Source: Trebonia sp.
Lineage (GTDB): Bacteria > Actinomycetota > Actinomycetes > Streptosporangiales > Streptosporangiaceae
Assembly: GCA_030043595.1 (NCBI GenBank)
Contig: JASHXJ010000111.1
Span: forward strand, 1 to 5,208
Direction of reading: 5' to 3'
DNA: 5,208 nt
The notes beneath the pieces were generated by a model, which worked only from the letters and a program-made list of their open reading frames with translations, made no database searches and was not told the DNA's origin. Positions 1-5,208 of this stretch are shown in pieces. The position numbers and the translations under genes are program-made. The stretch's first letter is position 1. Each line of letters opens with the position of its first letter.

Positions 1-464
1 ACGCAGATGTTGAAGTGGTCAAGCCGCGCGACTTCGGCCCCGCGGCGCAGGTCGTAGCGCTGCTGCAGGCGCTCGGGGTGCGCGGCGGCGGCGAAGAAGT
101 CGACCAGGAAGCCGAGCGGGTCCTCGACCCGTACCGTCTCGCCCTGGCCTCGCACGGCTCCCGCGGGCAGCCGCTCGGTCCGGCAGCCTTGCGCCCCGTA
201 GAACGCCTCCGCCCGGGACAGGTCCGCGACCGACCGCACCCGGAAGCCGAGAGGGCCCGCCGCCGCCGCCGGACCGGCCCGCAGGATCAGGTTGTGGTGC
301 GTGAGCTCGTCATATCCGCGCAGGTAAAGGGACGAATCGTCGTCCTGCGTCACGACGAACCCGAGCAGGTCGACCCAGAAGTGCCGCGCCTCGCCGAGCG
401 ACGTCACGATGAGCGTGGCGTACGCGGACCGCACGATGTCCGGAGGCGGGGGTAGCGACGACAT
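1..464 (-). CDS. hpaD: Homoprotocatechuate 2,3-dioxygenase, VOC type (partial, C-terminus missing)
   Basis: Extradiol ring-cleavage dioxygenase that opens 3,4-dihydroxyphenylacetate to 5-carboxymethyl-2-hydroxymuconate semialdehyde in the cytoplasm. Only residues 1-154 plus two bases of the next codon are inside the window. The ATG at 464 is followed by the N-terminal VOC (glyoxalase-like) domain at about residues 10-127. It includes DIVRSAY (9-15), HHNLILR (56-62), GCRTER (93-98) and VEDPLGF (113-119), all matching my recollection of Brevibacterium/Arthrobacter homoprotocatechuate dioxygenases. The catalytic VOC domain begins with RLDHFN (147-152). H150 corresponds to the first metal ligand, H155 of the Brevibacterium enzyme; the other two ligands lie outside the window. 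The gene starts 4 bases after the hpaE stop, with a GGAG 9 bases upstream, so it is the next cistron of the same operon. Metal preference (Fe or Mn) cannot be told from this part. LigB-type HpaD of enteric bacteria is excluded by the fold. Confidence 0.9.
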   Translation of the reverse strand, partial: MSSLPPPPDIVRSAYATLIVTSLGEARHFWVDLLGFVVTQDDDSSLYLRGYDELTHHNLILRAGPAAAAGPLGFRVRSVADLSRAEAFYGAQGCRTERLPAGAVRGQGETVRVEDPLGFLVDFFAAAAHPERLQQRYDLRRGAEVARLDHFNIC

Positions 465-468
465 AAGC

Positions 469-1938
469 TCACGCTCCAAACCGGGGGACGTGCGTGTCCC
501 CCAAAGCCACGTGCACGATCCTGGACTCGGTGTAGAAGTCGATGCTGTGCTGCCCGCCCTCGCGACCGACCCCGCTCGCCTTGATCCCGCCGAACGGCGT
601 GCGCAAATCCCGCACGTTATGCGAGTTAACCCACGTCATGCCCGATTCCACAAGACCGGCCGCGCGGTGCGCGCGGCGCAGGTCCGACGTCCAGATATAG
701 GCCGCCAGACCATACCGGGTACTGTTCGCGAGCGCGATGGCCTCCTCCTCGGAGTCGAACGGCGTCACGCACACCACCGGCCCGAAGATCTCCTCGCGGA
801 AGATCCGCATCGACGGCGTCACGTCCGCGAACACCGTCGCGGACAGGAAGTTGCCCGACGGCAGCCCCGCGGGCCGCGCGCCGCCGGCGACGAGCCGCGC
901 GCCCTCCGCGACGCCGGCCCGCACGTACGACATGACCCGCTCGTAGTGCTCCGGGTGCACCAGCGCCCCGATCTCAGTGGCCGGGTCCGAGGGATCGCCC
1001 ACGCGGATACGTGCCGCCCGCTCGGCGAGCCGGGAGACGAGGGAGTCATACACGGATCGTTCGGCCAAAATCCTCGAGCCCGCCGTGCAGCGCTCGCCAT
1101 TGAGCGAGAACACGCCGAACAGCGCGCTGTCCACCGCCAGGTCGAGATCCGCGTCCGCGAAGATGATGCACGGCGACTTGCCGCCGAGCTCCATCGACAG
1201 GCCCTTCAGGTGCGTGGCGGCCGACCGCATGATGATCTGCCCGGTCGTCGTCTCGCCGGTGAACGAGATCAGCGGCACGCCGCGGTGGCTGACCAGTGCC
1301 GCCCCTGCCTGCTCGCCGATGCCGTGCACGACGTTGAACACGCCTTCGGGCACACCGGCCTCGGTCATGATGTCCGGCAGCAGGCTCGCCGACAGCGGCG
1401 TCCACTCGGCCGGCTTCAGCACGACCGTGCACCCGGACGCCAGGGCGGGCGCGAGCTTCCACGTCTCGAGCATGAACGGCGTGTTCCACGGCGTGATCAG
1501 CCCGGCGACGCCCACCGGACGGCGCACAACATAACCGAGCTGGGCCGGAGCGGAAAAAGCGTCCTCATGCTGCGCGACGATCACATCGGCGAAGAACCGG
1601 AAGTTCTCCGCCGCCCGGGCGGCCTGCCCGCGCGCCTGGGTGACCGGCAGCCCGGTGTCGAATGTCTCCAGGGCCGCGAGTTCCTCCCCGCGGACCTCGA
1701 TGGCGTCGGCGATCCTGACCAGCACCTTCGCCCGTGCCCGGGCCGCCATCGACGGCCACGGGCCGGTCGCGAACGCGACCGCCGCCGCCTCGACGGCCTT
1801 GTCCACGTCGTCCAGGTCGCCGGCCGCCGCCTGCGCGTAGACCGTGTTCGTCACCGGATCGGCCACGTCGAACGTCCGCCCGCTCACGCTGGGCACCTGC
1901 CGCCCGCCGATGAAGTGCAGAATCTTTTCCGGGATCAC
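469..1938 (-). CDS. hpaE: 5-carboxymethyl-2-hydroxymuconate semialdehyde dehydrogenase
   Basis: NAD-dependent aldehyde dehydrogenase of 489 residues, the usual length for HpaE. It oxidises the HpaD ring-cleavage product to 5-carboxymethyl-2-hydroxymuconate. All superfamily landmarks are present: TPWNTPF with oxyanion-hole N152; KPAEWTP with cofactor-binding K175; SFTGETTTG (225-233) in the Rossmann region; MELGGKSP with general-base E250; NGERCTAGSRI with catalytic C284; EEIFGPV with E383; and TPFGGIKASGVGREGG (447-462). Features resembling E. coli HpaE in particular are ETFDTGLPV (91-99), FSLNGERCTAGSRI (277-290), NVRDLR (441-446) and the C-terminal end GDTHVPRFGA. The start is a GTG at 1938, supported by AAAGGAG 9 bases upstream. 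The upstream DapA-like gene ends 3 bases before this start, and hpaD starts 4 bases after its stop. A different muconate semialdehyde or betaine-type dehydrogenase is less likely given the C-terminal match and the adjacent hpaD. Confidence 0.93.
   Translation of the reverse strand: MIPEKILHFIGGRQVPSVSGRTFDVADPVTNTVYAQAAAGDLDDVDKAVEAAAVAFATGPWPSMAARARAKVLVRIADAIEVRGEELAALETFDTGLPVTQARGQAARAAENFRFFADVIVAQHEDAFSAPAQLGYVVRRPVGVAGLITPWNTPFMLETWKLAPALASGCTVVLKPAEWTPLSASLLPDIMTEAGVPEGVFNVVHGIGEQAGAALVSHRGVPLISFTGETTTGQIIMRSAATHLKGLSMELGGKSPCIIFADADLDLAVDSALFGVFSLNGERCTAGSRILAERSVYDSLVSRLAERAARIRVGDPSDPATEIGALVHPEHYERVMSYVRAGVAEGARLVAGGARPAGLPSGNFLSATVFADVTPSMRIFREEIFGPVVCVTPFDSEEEAIALANSTRYGLAAYIWTSDLRRAHRAAGLVESGMTWVNSHNVRDLRTPFGGIKASGVGREGGQHSIDFYTESRIVHVALGDTHVPRFGA
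474..477 (-). promoter_or_regulatory. Ribosome binding site of hpaD inside the end of hpaE
   Basis: GGAG on the minus strand, 9 bases before the ATG at 464. It lies within the last codons of hpaE, whose stop TGA is at 471-469. This supports the ATG at 464 as the dioxygenase start and suggests coupled translation of the two genes. Confidence 0.7.
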
Positions 1939-1941
1939 GGG

Positions 1942-2928
1942 CTAAGGCTCCTTTGACTCATGCGGGCCCGGCAGGGCGGAAGCGGCCGTGGCGGCTGCCA
2001 CCCGTGCCACCGGTCCTTCGAGCACGGCGGCGCCCTGCCTGAGCAGCTCCCGGACCCGGCGCTGGCCGGGCTCGGTGAGCGGCACGAGAGGCGGCCGGAC
2101 GAACCCCGATCCGATCAGGCCAGCCTGCGCCAGCACCCACTTGGCCGCCGCGGGGTTGGTCTCCGTGAAGATCACGTCGGTCACCGGATGCAGGCCGAAG
2201 TGCAGTTCCCGTGCCTTGTCGAACTCGCCGGCCTCCCAGTGCTCGTACATCCGCGCCACCGCGCCCGGCGCGAGGTTCGCCGTCGCGCTGACGAAGCCGG
2301 CGCCGCCGAGCGCCAGCAGCGGCAGGCAGAGCAGCTCGATCCCCGACCAGACGAGGGTGTCGCGGCCCGCCACGTGCAGCACCCGGGAGAAGTGCTCGAA
2401 GTCCTTCGTGGTCTCCTTGACCCCGACGATGTTGTCGTGCGCGCGCCTTAGCCGGGCGACGGTTTCCGGCGCGATGTCCACCGCGGTGCGCGACGGCACG
2501 TTGTAGGCGATGACCGGCAGGCCGGGGAACTCGCGCGCCACGGTCGAGTACCAGCTGAACAGGCCTTCCTGGGTGGGCCGCGCGTAGTACGGGGTGATGA
2601 TCAGCACCGCGTCCGCGCCCGCCTCTTCTGCCACGGCCGTGAGCTGGAGCGTCTCGTCGAGCTTCGCCGAGCCGGTACCTGGCACGAACGGCACCCGGTC
2701 GCCGATCTGCTCGGCGGCTGCCCTGATCGCGGTGGCGCGCTCCTGCGTCGACTGCGCGCTCGGCTCACCGGTCGACCCGCCGAGCGAGATGCCGTGCGAG
2801 CCGCCGTCGAGCTGCCAGCGGATCAGGGCGCGCAGGCCGTCGAGATCGGGCCCGCCATCGGCGGTGAACGGGGAGACCACTGGCGCGATCGAGCCGCGGA
2901 TCTGCGCGGGGTCGCTGCGGAACCTCAT
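1942..2928 (-). CDS. DapA/N-acetylneuraminate lyase family pyruvate aldolase, probably catabolic
   Basis: TIM-barrel class I (Schiff-base) aldolase/lyase of 328 residues, slightly longer than the roughly 290-300 typical of DapA because of an Ala/Arg-rich C-terminal tail from about 300. Visible landmarks are GGSTGEPSAQS (50-60), corresponding to the GTTGES pyruvate-carboxylate loop with S52/T53; TPYYARPTQEG (112-122); AYNVPSRT (141-148) with catalytic-type Y142 and substrate-carboxylate-type R147; and GVKETTKD (169-176) with Schiff-base K171. The set of DapA catalytic residues is therefore complete or conservatively replaced. The start is the ATG at 2928, which overlaps the upstream stop as ATGA; longer readings upstream in this frame are antisense to the FAH-RraA frame. 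Its place inside an hpa operon argues against lysine biosynthesis. I infer retro-aldol cleavage of 4-hydroxy-2-oxoheptanedioate to pyruvate and succinic semialdehyde, the HpaI step. True DapA or another 2-keto acid aldolase or hydratase remains possible. Confidence 0.88.
   Translation of the reverse strand: MRFRSDPAQIRGSIAPVVSPFTADGGPDLDGLRALIRWQLDGGSHGISLGGSTGEPSAQSTQERATAIRAAAEQIGDRVPFVPGTGSAKLDETLQLTAVAEEAGADAVLIITPYYARPTQEGLFSWYSTVAREFPGLPVIAYNVPSRTAVDIAPETVARLRRAHDNIVGVKETTKDFEHFSRVLHVAGRDTLVWSGIELLCLPLLALGGAGFVSATANLAPGAVARMYEHWEAGEFDKARELHFGLHPVTDVIFTETNPAAAKWVLAQAGLIGSGFVRPPLVPLTEPGQRRVRELLRQGAAVLEGPVARVAAATAASALPGPHESKEP
1948..1954 (-). promoter_or_regulatory. Strong ribosome binding site of hpaE (decides the GTG start)
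   Basis: AAAGGAG on the minus strand with a 9-base spacer to the GTG at 1938. It lies inside the last codons of the upstream DapA-like gene, whose stop TAG is at 1944-1942. It is the best Shine-Dalgarno match in the operon and fixes the hpaE start at a GTG. Confidence 0.8.
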
Positions 2929-4400
2929 GCCTGCCTGCCCCCATTTCCTGCTACCCACGCCTCGTAGGCAGCCTGCCACTTCTTCCCGATCGGGTACAGT
3001 CCGTCGATCGGCTCGCCCTTGGCCACCTGCTCGGCGATGAACTCTTCCTGTCGTTCCTGTTCCGCGGCGTCCCTGGCCACCTCTGCCGCCAGGTGCCGCG
3101 GGACGACGATGACTCCGTCGGCGTCGCCGGCGATGATGTCGCCTGGCTGCACGGTCACGCCCGCGCAGGCGATCGTGGCGTTTGTCTCCCACGGCACGTG
3201 CCGCCTGCCGAGCACCGCCGGGTGGGTCGCGCCGTAGTAGACCGGGATGGCCAGGTTCTTCAGCGCCGCGAAATCCCTGATGGCGCCGTCGGTGACGATG
3301 CCCCTGGCTCCTTTTACCTGGGCGCGCAGCGCCAGGATGTCGCCGACCGTGCCGGCGGTGGGGTCGCCGCGCGCCTCGATGACCAGGATCTCGCCGGCCC
3401 TGACCTGCTCGACCGCACGCTTTTGCGCGTTCATCCCGGCGCCGTGGGCGGCGAACAGGTCCTCGCGCAGCGGGACGTACCGCAGGGTGCGGGCGAAGCC
3501 GGCCATCTTCAGGTCCGGGCGCGTCGTGTGCAGCCGGTCGAGCGTGAGGCAGTCGTAGCCGCGCTTGCGCAGCTGCGACGCGAGCGTCGCGGTGCTGACG
3601 GCGCCGATCGCGTCCAGCAGCTCCTGCCACGACCCGGCTGCTGCTCCCGCGTCGCCGCCCGCGCCGCGCGCCCCGTAGGCCAGTTCGCGCTGCGTGTCGT
3701 CGGCCTGCGGCATCGCGCCGGGCGGGGTGAGCTCGTAGTCCGCCTCCGTGACCGGGCTGCGCAGCCGTCCCGTCGCCTCGCCGCCCGCGCTGACCTCGAC
3801 CTCGACGAGGTCCCCCGGCCTGACGACCGTGGCGCCGGTCGGAGTGCCTGTCAGGATCACATCGCCTGGCTCGAGGGTGGTGAGCCTGGAGATGTCGGCC
3901 ACGATGTCCGCGAACGAGAACAGCAGGTCCTGTCCGCTGACCGAGTCCTGAACCAGGTCGCCGTTCACCCACGTGCGCAGCCGGACGCGCTCGGGGTCGA
4001 TGCCGCGCGCGTCGAGCAGGCGGGGGCCGAGCGGCGTGAACCCGTCGATGCCCTTGGACCGGACGTTCGAGCCCTTGTCGGCGTACCGCAGGTCGTAGAC
4101 CCCGAAGTCGTTGGCCGCCGTCACCCACCCGACGTGCTCCCACGCCCGCGCCGGCGGCACCCGCGTGGCCCGCGTGCCGATGATCAGCGCGACCTCGCCC
4201 TCGAACGCGAGCAGCTCGCACCCCGGCGGCCTCTTGACCCGGTCGCCGTCAGCTGCGATGGTGTTCGGCGGCTTGAGGAAGTAGGACGGCCACGACGGAA
4301 GGCTGCCGCGCTCCATCGCCCGGCTGCGGTAGCTCGAGTGCACCGCGACGATCTTCGACGGAGGCTTCGGATGCTGGCCTACCAGCGGCTGTTCTGCCAT
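2925..4400 (-). CDS. FAH-domain / RraA-like domain fusion, homoprotocatechuate lower-pathway enzyme
   Basis: A 491-residue two-domain enzyme, first gene of the operon. Residues about 16-228 form an FAH-family domain. It has the HpaG-like lead KIVAVHSSYRSRA (16-28) and FLKPPNT (41-47), the metal ligands E67 and E69 (FEGEV) and D98 (NDFGVYDLR), K109 in ADKGSN, and LTGTPTG (183-189). A Gly/Ala-rich linker (about 230-258) joins it to an RraA/HMG-aldolase-like domain (about 260-491). That domain carries STATLASQLRKRG (269-281), the D-X20-R-D signature (D354, R375, D376) with IVTDGAIRD (368-376), and GDADGVIVVP (425-434). E. coli HpaG is two FAH domains in tandem, doing decarboxylation of 5-oxopent-3-ene-1,2,5-tricarboxylate and isomerisation of the product. 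Here the second half is an unrelated fold. I infer isomerase and/or decarboxylase by FAH, and decarboxylase or pyruvate-aldolase activity by RraA. The ATG at 4400 has no clear Shine-Dalgarno. The frame is unbroken, so the fusion is real as read. Confidence 0.88.
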   Translation of the reverse strand: MAEQPLVGQHPKPPSKIVAVHSSYRSRAMERGSLPSWPSYFLKPPNTIAADGDRVKRPPGCELLAFEGEVALIIGTRATRVPPARAWEHVGWVTAANDFGVYDLRYADKGSNVRSKGIDGFTPLGPRLLDARGIDPERVRLRTWVNGDLVQDSVSGQDLLFSFADIVADISRLTTLEPGDVILTGTPTGATVVRPGDLVEVEVSAGGEATGRLRSPVTEADYELTPPGAMPQADDTQRELAYGARGAGGDAGAAAGSWQELLDAIGAVSTATLASQLRKRGYDCLTLDRLHTTRPDLKMAGFARTLRYVPLREDLFAAHGAGMNAQKRAVEQVRAGEILVIEARGDPTAGTVGDILALRAQVKGARGIVTDGAIRDFAALKNLAIPVYYGATHPAVLGRRHVPWETNATIACAGVTVQPGDIIAGDADGVIVVPRHLAAEVARDAAEQERQEEFIAEQVAKGEPIDGLYPIGKKWQAAYEAWVAGNGGRQA

Positions 4401-4481
4401 CGCAGGATGAATCGTATATGAAACTCGCGTGCACCGACAGAGGGCGCGTGACGCGATGGCGGCGATGAGGCAACTAGGTAC
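4401..4481. promoter_or_regulatory. Divergent intergenic region with candidate back-to-back promoters and operator
   Basis: These 81 bases separate the minus-strand catabolic operon from the plus-strand sigma gene. An AT-rich patch around 4407-4423 stands out from the GC-rich surroundings. On the minus strand TATACG (4418-4413) resembles a -10 element 12 bases before the ATG at 4400. On the plus strand TATATG (4415-4420) could serve the sigma gene. Neither has a convincing -35; CTGTCG lies 17 bases upstream of the minus-strand element but matches the consensus only partly. Also present are ATGAA repeated at 4407 and 4418, an imperfect palindrome at 4411-4422, and a perfect CGCGT-g-ACGCG palindrome at 4445-4455. 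Promoter placement here is inference; that both genes read outward from this region is plain. Confidence 0.5.
4411..4422. promoter_or_regulatory. Possible GntR-type operator (imperfect palindrome)
   Basis: ATCGTATATGAA is an imperfect palindrome, with 4 of 6 positions symmetric about its centre. It loosely resembles the ATNGTATACNAT-like sites I associate with FCD-type GntR regulators of catabolic genes. It overlaps both candidate -10 elements, so a bound repressor could block both directions. No regulator gene is present in the window, so this rests on pattern alone. Confidence 0.2.
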
Positions 4482-5081
4482 GTGACCGAGAGAACAGCAG
4501 CGGCGAGCACGGCCGGCGCGACCAGGGAGCGGGGCGCCGGCGACGGCGCGACGGCTGAGTTCGAGCGGCTCTACCGGGCGAACGTGGAGGCGGTGACCGC
4601 CTACTTCGCCCGGCGCAGCGCCGAGCCGCAGGTGGTGGCCGACCTCACCGCGGACACCTTCGTCGCGGTGATCACCTCCTTCGGGTCCTTCGATCCGCGC
4701 AAGGGCACCGCGCGGTCGTGGGTGTTCGGGATCGCCCGGAACGTCTACGCCGCGTACTGCCAGGCGCACAGCCAGCAGCAGCACAAGCTGCTGCGACTGG
4801 CGGGCCGCCGCGACCTGGGTCCGGATCAGGTCGAGGAACTGCTCGACAGGATCGACGCGCAGCGAGCGGGCCGGGACCTGGTCACCGGGCTGGCCACGCT
4901 GCCCGAACGCGACCGGGCGGTGGTCGAGCTCGTGGACATCGCGGGACTCGCGCCGAAAGAGGCGGCGGCGGCCCTCGGGCTCACGCCCGGGGCGGTACGC
5001 ATGCGGCTGATGCGGACCCGCGCCTGGCTGCGCAAGCACGCGACAACGACGGACCAGATCAGGAGTGACAGCAATGACTAA
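4482..5081 (+). CDS. ECF-like RNA polymerase sigma-70 family factor
   Basis: A 199-residue sigma factor with only regions 2 and 4, as in ECF sigmas; these recruit RNA polymerase to a small set of promoters. After a disordered-looking Ala/Gly/Arg N-terminus (1-25), region 2 spans about 26-100: FERLYRANVEAVTAYFARR (27-45), the core-binding DLTADTFVAVI (54-64), and the promoter -10-contacting GTARSWVFGIARNVYAAY (75-92). Region 4 spans about 132-186 with TLPERDRAVVEL (139-150) and a helix-turn-helix, LAPKEAAAALGLTPGAVRMR (156-175). The start is a GTG at 4482, the first start codon after the in-frame stop at 4449-4451; GAGG at 4467-4470 is a weakly spaced ribosome site. The stop TAA at 5079-5081 overlaps the next gene by 8 bases, as is common for a sigma gene and its partner. 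Nothing ties it directly to the divergent catabolic operon beyond the shared intergenic region. Confidence 0.9.
   Translation: MTERTAAASTAGATRERGAGDGATAEFERLYRANVEAVTAYFARRSAEPQVVADLTADTFVAVITSFGSFDPRKGTARSWVFGIARNVYAAYCQAHSQQQHKLLRLAGRRDLGPDQVEELLDRIDAQRAGRDLVTGLATLPERDRAVVELVDIAGLAPKEAAAALGLTPGAVRMRLMRTRAWLRKHATTTDQIRSDSND
5061..5065 (+). promoter_or_regulatory. Ribosome binding site for the gene starting at 5074
   Basis: AGGAG with an 8-base spacer to the ATG at 5074. It lies inside the end of the sigma gene and supports a real, translationally coupled downstream gene even though only its beginning is in view. Confidence 0.75.
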
Positions 5082-5208
5082 GTTCGCAGACCAGCTCTTC
5101 GAGGATCTGATGCGGGACCACGGATCGACCCTGGCGCAGGCCAGACCGCCCGCCGCGGGGCGGCGGCATGGCGGCGCGCGCCGGGCGCTGCTGGTGACAG
5201 GGGCCGGC
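5074..5208 (+). CDS. Partial unknown protein downstream of the sigma factor (possible anti-sigma or membrane partner)
   Basis: Only the first 45 residues are in the window; the frame is open to the last base. The start ATG at 5074 overlaps the sigma stop by 8 bases and has an AGGAG 8 bases upstream, so the pair is very likely co-translated. Residues 1-20 (MTKFADQLFEDLMRDHGSTL) look like a cytoplasmic amphipathic helix. A Pro/Arg/Gly-rich stretch (24-37) follows, and ALLVTGAG (38-45) may begin a transmembrane helix behind positive charges. In actinobacteria, genes placed this way after ECF sigma genes often encode single-pass membrane proteins that sense or hold the sigma factor. That role is inferred from position only; no zinc-binding HxxxCxxC anti-sigma motif is visible in this fragment. 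Confidence 0.65.
   Translation, partial: MTKFADQLFEDLMRDHGSTLAQARPPAAGRRHGGARRALLVTGAG

Noticed and set aside
15..455. Plus-strand open frame (146 codons) opposite hpaD
   Set aside because: The opposite strand encodes a clear VOC dioxygenase N-terminus. This frame has no domain and the composition of a shadow.
409..1956. Long plus-strand open frame (515 codons) opposite hpaE
   Set aside because: It is antisense to a complete, motif-rich aldehyde dehydrogenase. Its product is Arg/His/Pro-rich with no recognisable domain, the usual shadow of a GC-rich gene.
2925..2928. Possible frameshift joining the FAH-RraA and DapA-like genes into one protein
   Set aside because: The junction is a normal ATGA stop-start overlap. 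Both proteins are complete at the junction, and I saw no slippery heptamer.
2929..4221. Upstream extension of the DapA-like reading frame
   Set aside because: The added 431 residues are low-complexity Arg/Gly/Ala text in the wrong frame of the FAH-RraA gene. Family homology begins just after the ATG at 2928, which overlaps the upstream stop.
3093..4421. Long plus-strand open frame (442 codons) opposite the FAH-RraA gene
   Set aside because: Composition is Arg/Asp/Val/Pro-rich without any motif, and it lies wholly opposite conserved FAH and RraA signatures.
4401..5039. Upstream extension of the FAH-RraA reading frame
   Set aside because: It would run antisense through the sigma factor gene and adds no FAH-like sequence. 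The FAH domain is complete from the ATG at 4400.
1..5208. Mobile element, CRISPR array, tRNA or rRNA
   Set aside because: I saw no transposase or integrase motifs, no regularly spaced repeats, no tRNA-like cloverleaf segment and no rRNA-like sequence. Almost all bases are accounted for by coding genes.

Overview
The window comes from a high-GC actinobacterium. Base composition is strongly GC-rich, two of the five complete or near-complete genes start with GTG, and the ring-cleavage enzyme is the vicinal-oxygen-chelate (VOC) type known from Brevibacterium and Arthrobacter, not the LigB type of enteric bacteria. The genus cannot be named from this sequence alone.

Positions 1-4400 hold one tightly packed minus-strand operon for the meta-cleavage of homoprotocatechuate (3,4-dihydroxyphenylacetate), the central intermediate of 4-hydroxyphenylacetate breakdown. 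In transcription order it contains: (1) a fusion of a fumarylacetoacetate hydrolase (FAH) domain to an RraA/HMG-aldolase-like domain (4400-2925); (2) a DapA-family class I pyruvate aldolase/lyase (2928-1942); (3) HpaE, 5-carboxymethyl-2-hydroxymuconate semialdehyde dehydrogenase (1938-469); and (4) the N-terminal 154 residues of HpaD, homoprotocatechuate 2,3-dioxygenase, cut by the window edge (464-1). The junctions are a 4-base ATGA overlap, a 3-base gap and a 4-base gap, so co-transcription and translational coupling are very likely. HpaD opens the ring and HpaE oxidises the resulting semialdehyde. The FAH/RraA fusion probably isomerises and/or decarboxylates the next intermediates. The DapA-like enzyme is well placed to make the final cut to pyruvate and succinic semialdehyde. 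No canonical HpaI, HpaH, HpaF, hydroxylase or regulator is visible; these may lie beyond the left edge or elsewhere.

Positions 4401-4481 are a short divergent intergenic region with an AT-rich patch. It may contain back-to-back promoter elements and an imperfect operator. The operon's first ATG has no Shine-Dalgarno sequence, which suggests a leaderless or nearly leaderless transcript.

Positions 4482-5208 run the other way. They hold an ECF-like sigma-70 family factor (4482-5081), overlapped by 8 bases by the start of a partial gene (5074 to the window end) that may encode a membrane-associated partner or anti-sigma-like protein. This pair is probably functionally separate from the catabolic operon.

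The most unusual content is the combination of an FAH-RraA fusion and a DapA-type enzyme in a homoprotocatechuate operon. It suggests that the lower pathway is carried out by enzymes unrelated to the textbook HpaG tandem-FAH protein and HpaI aldolase.
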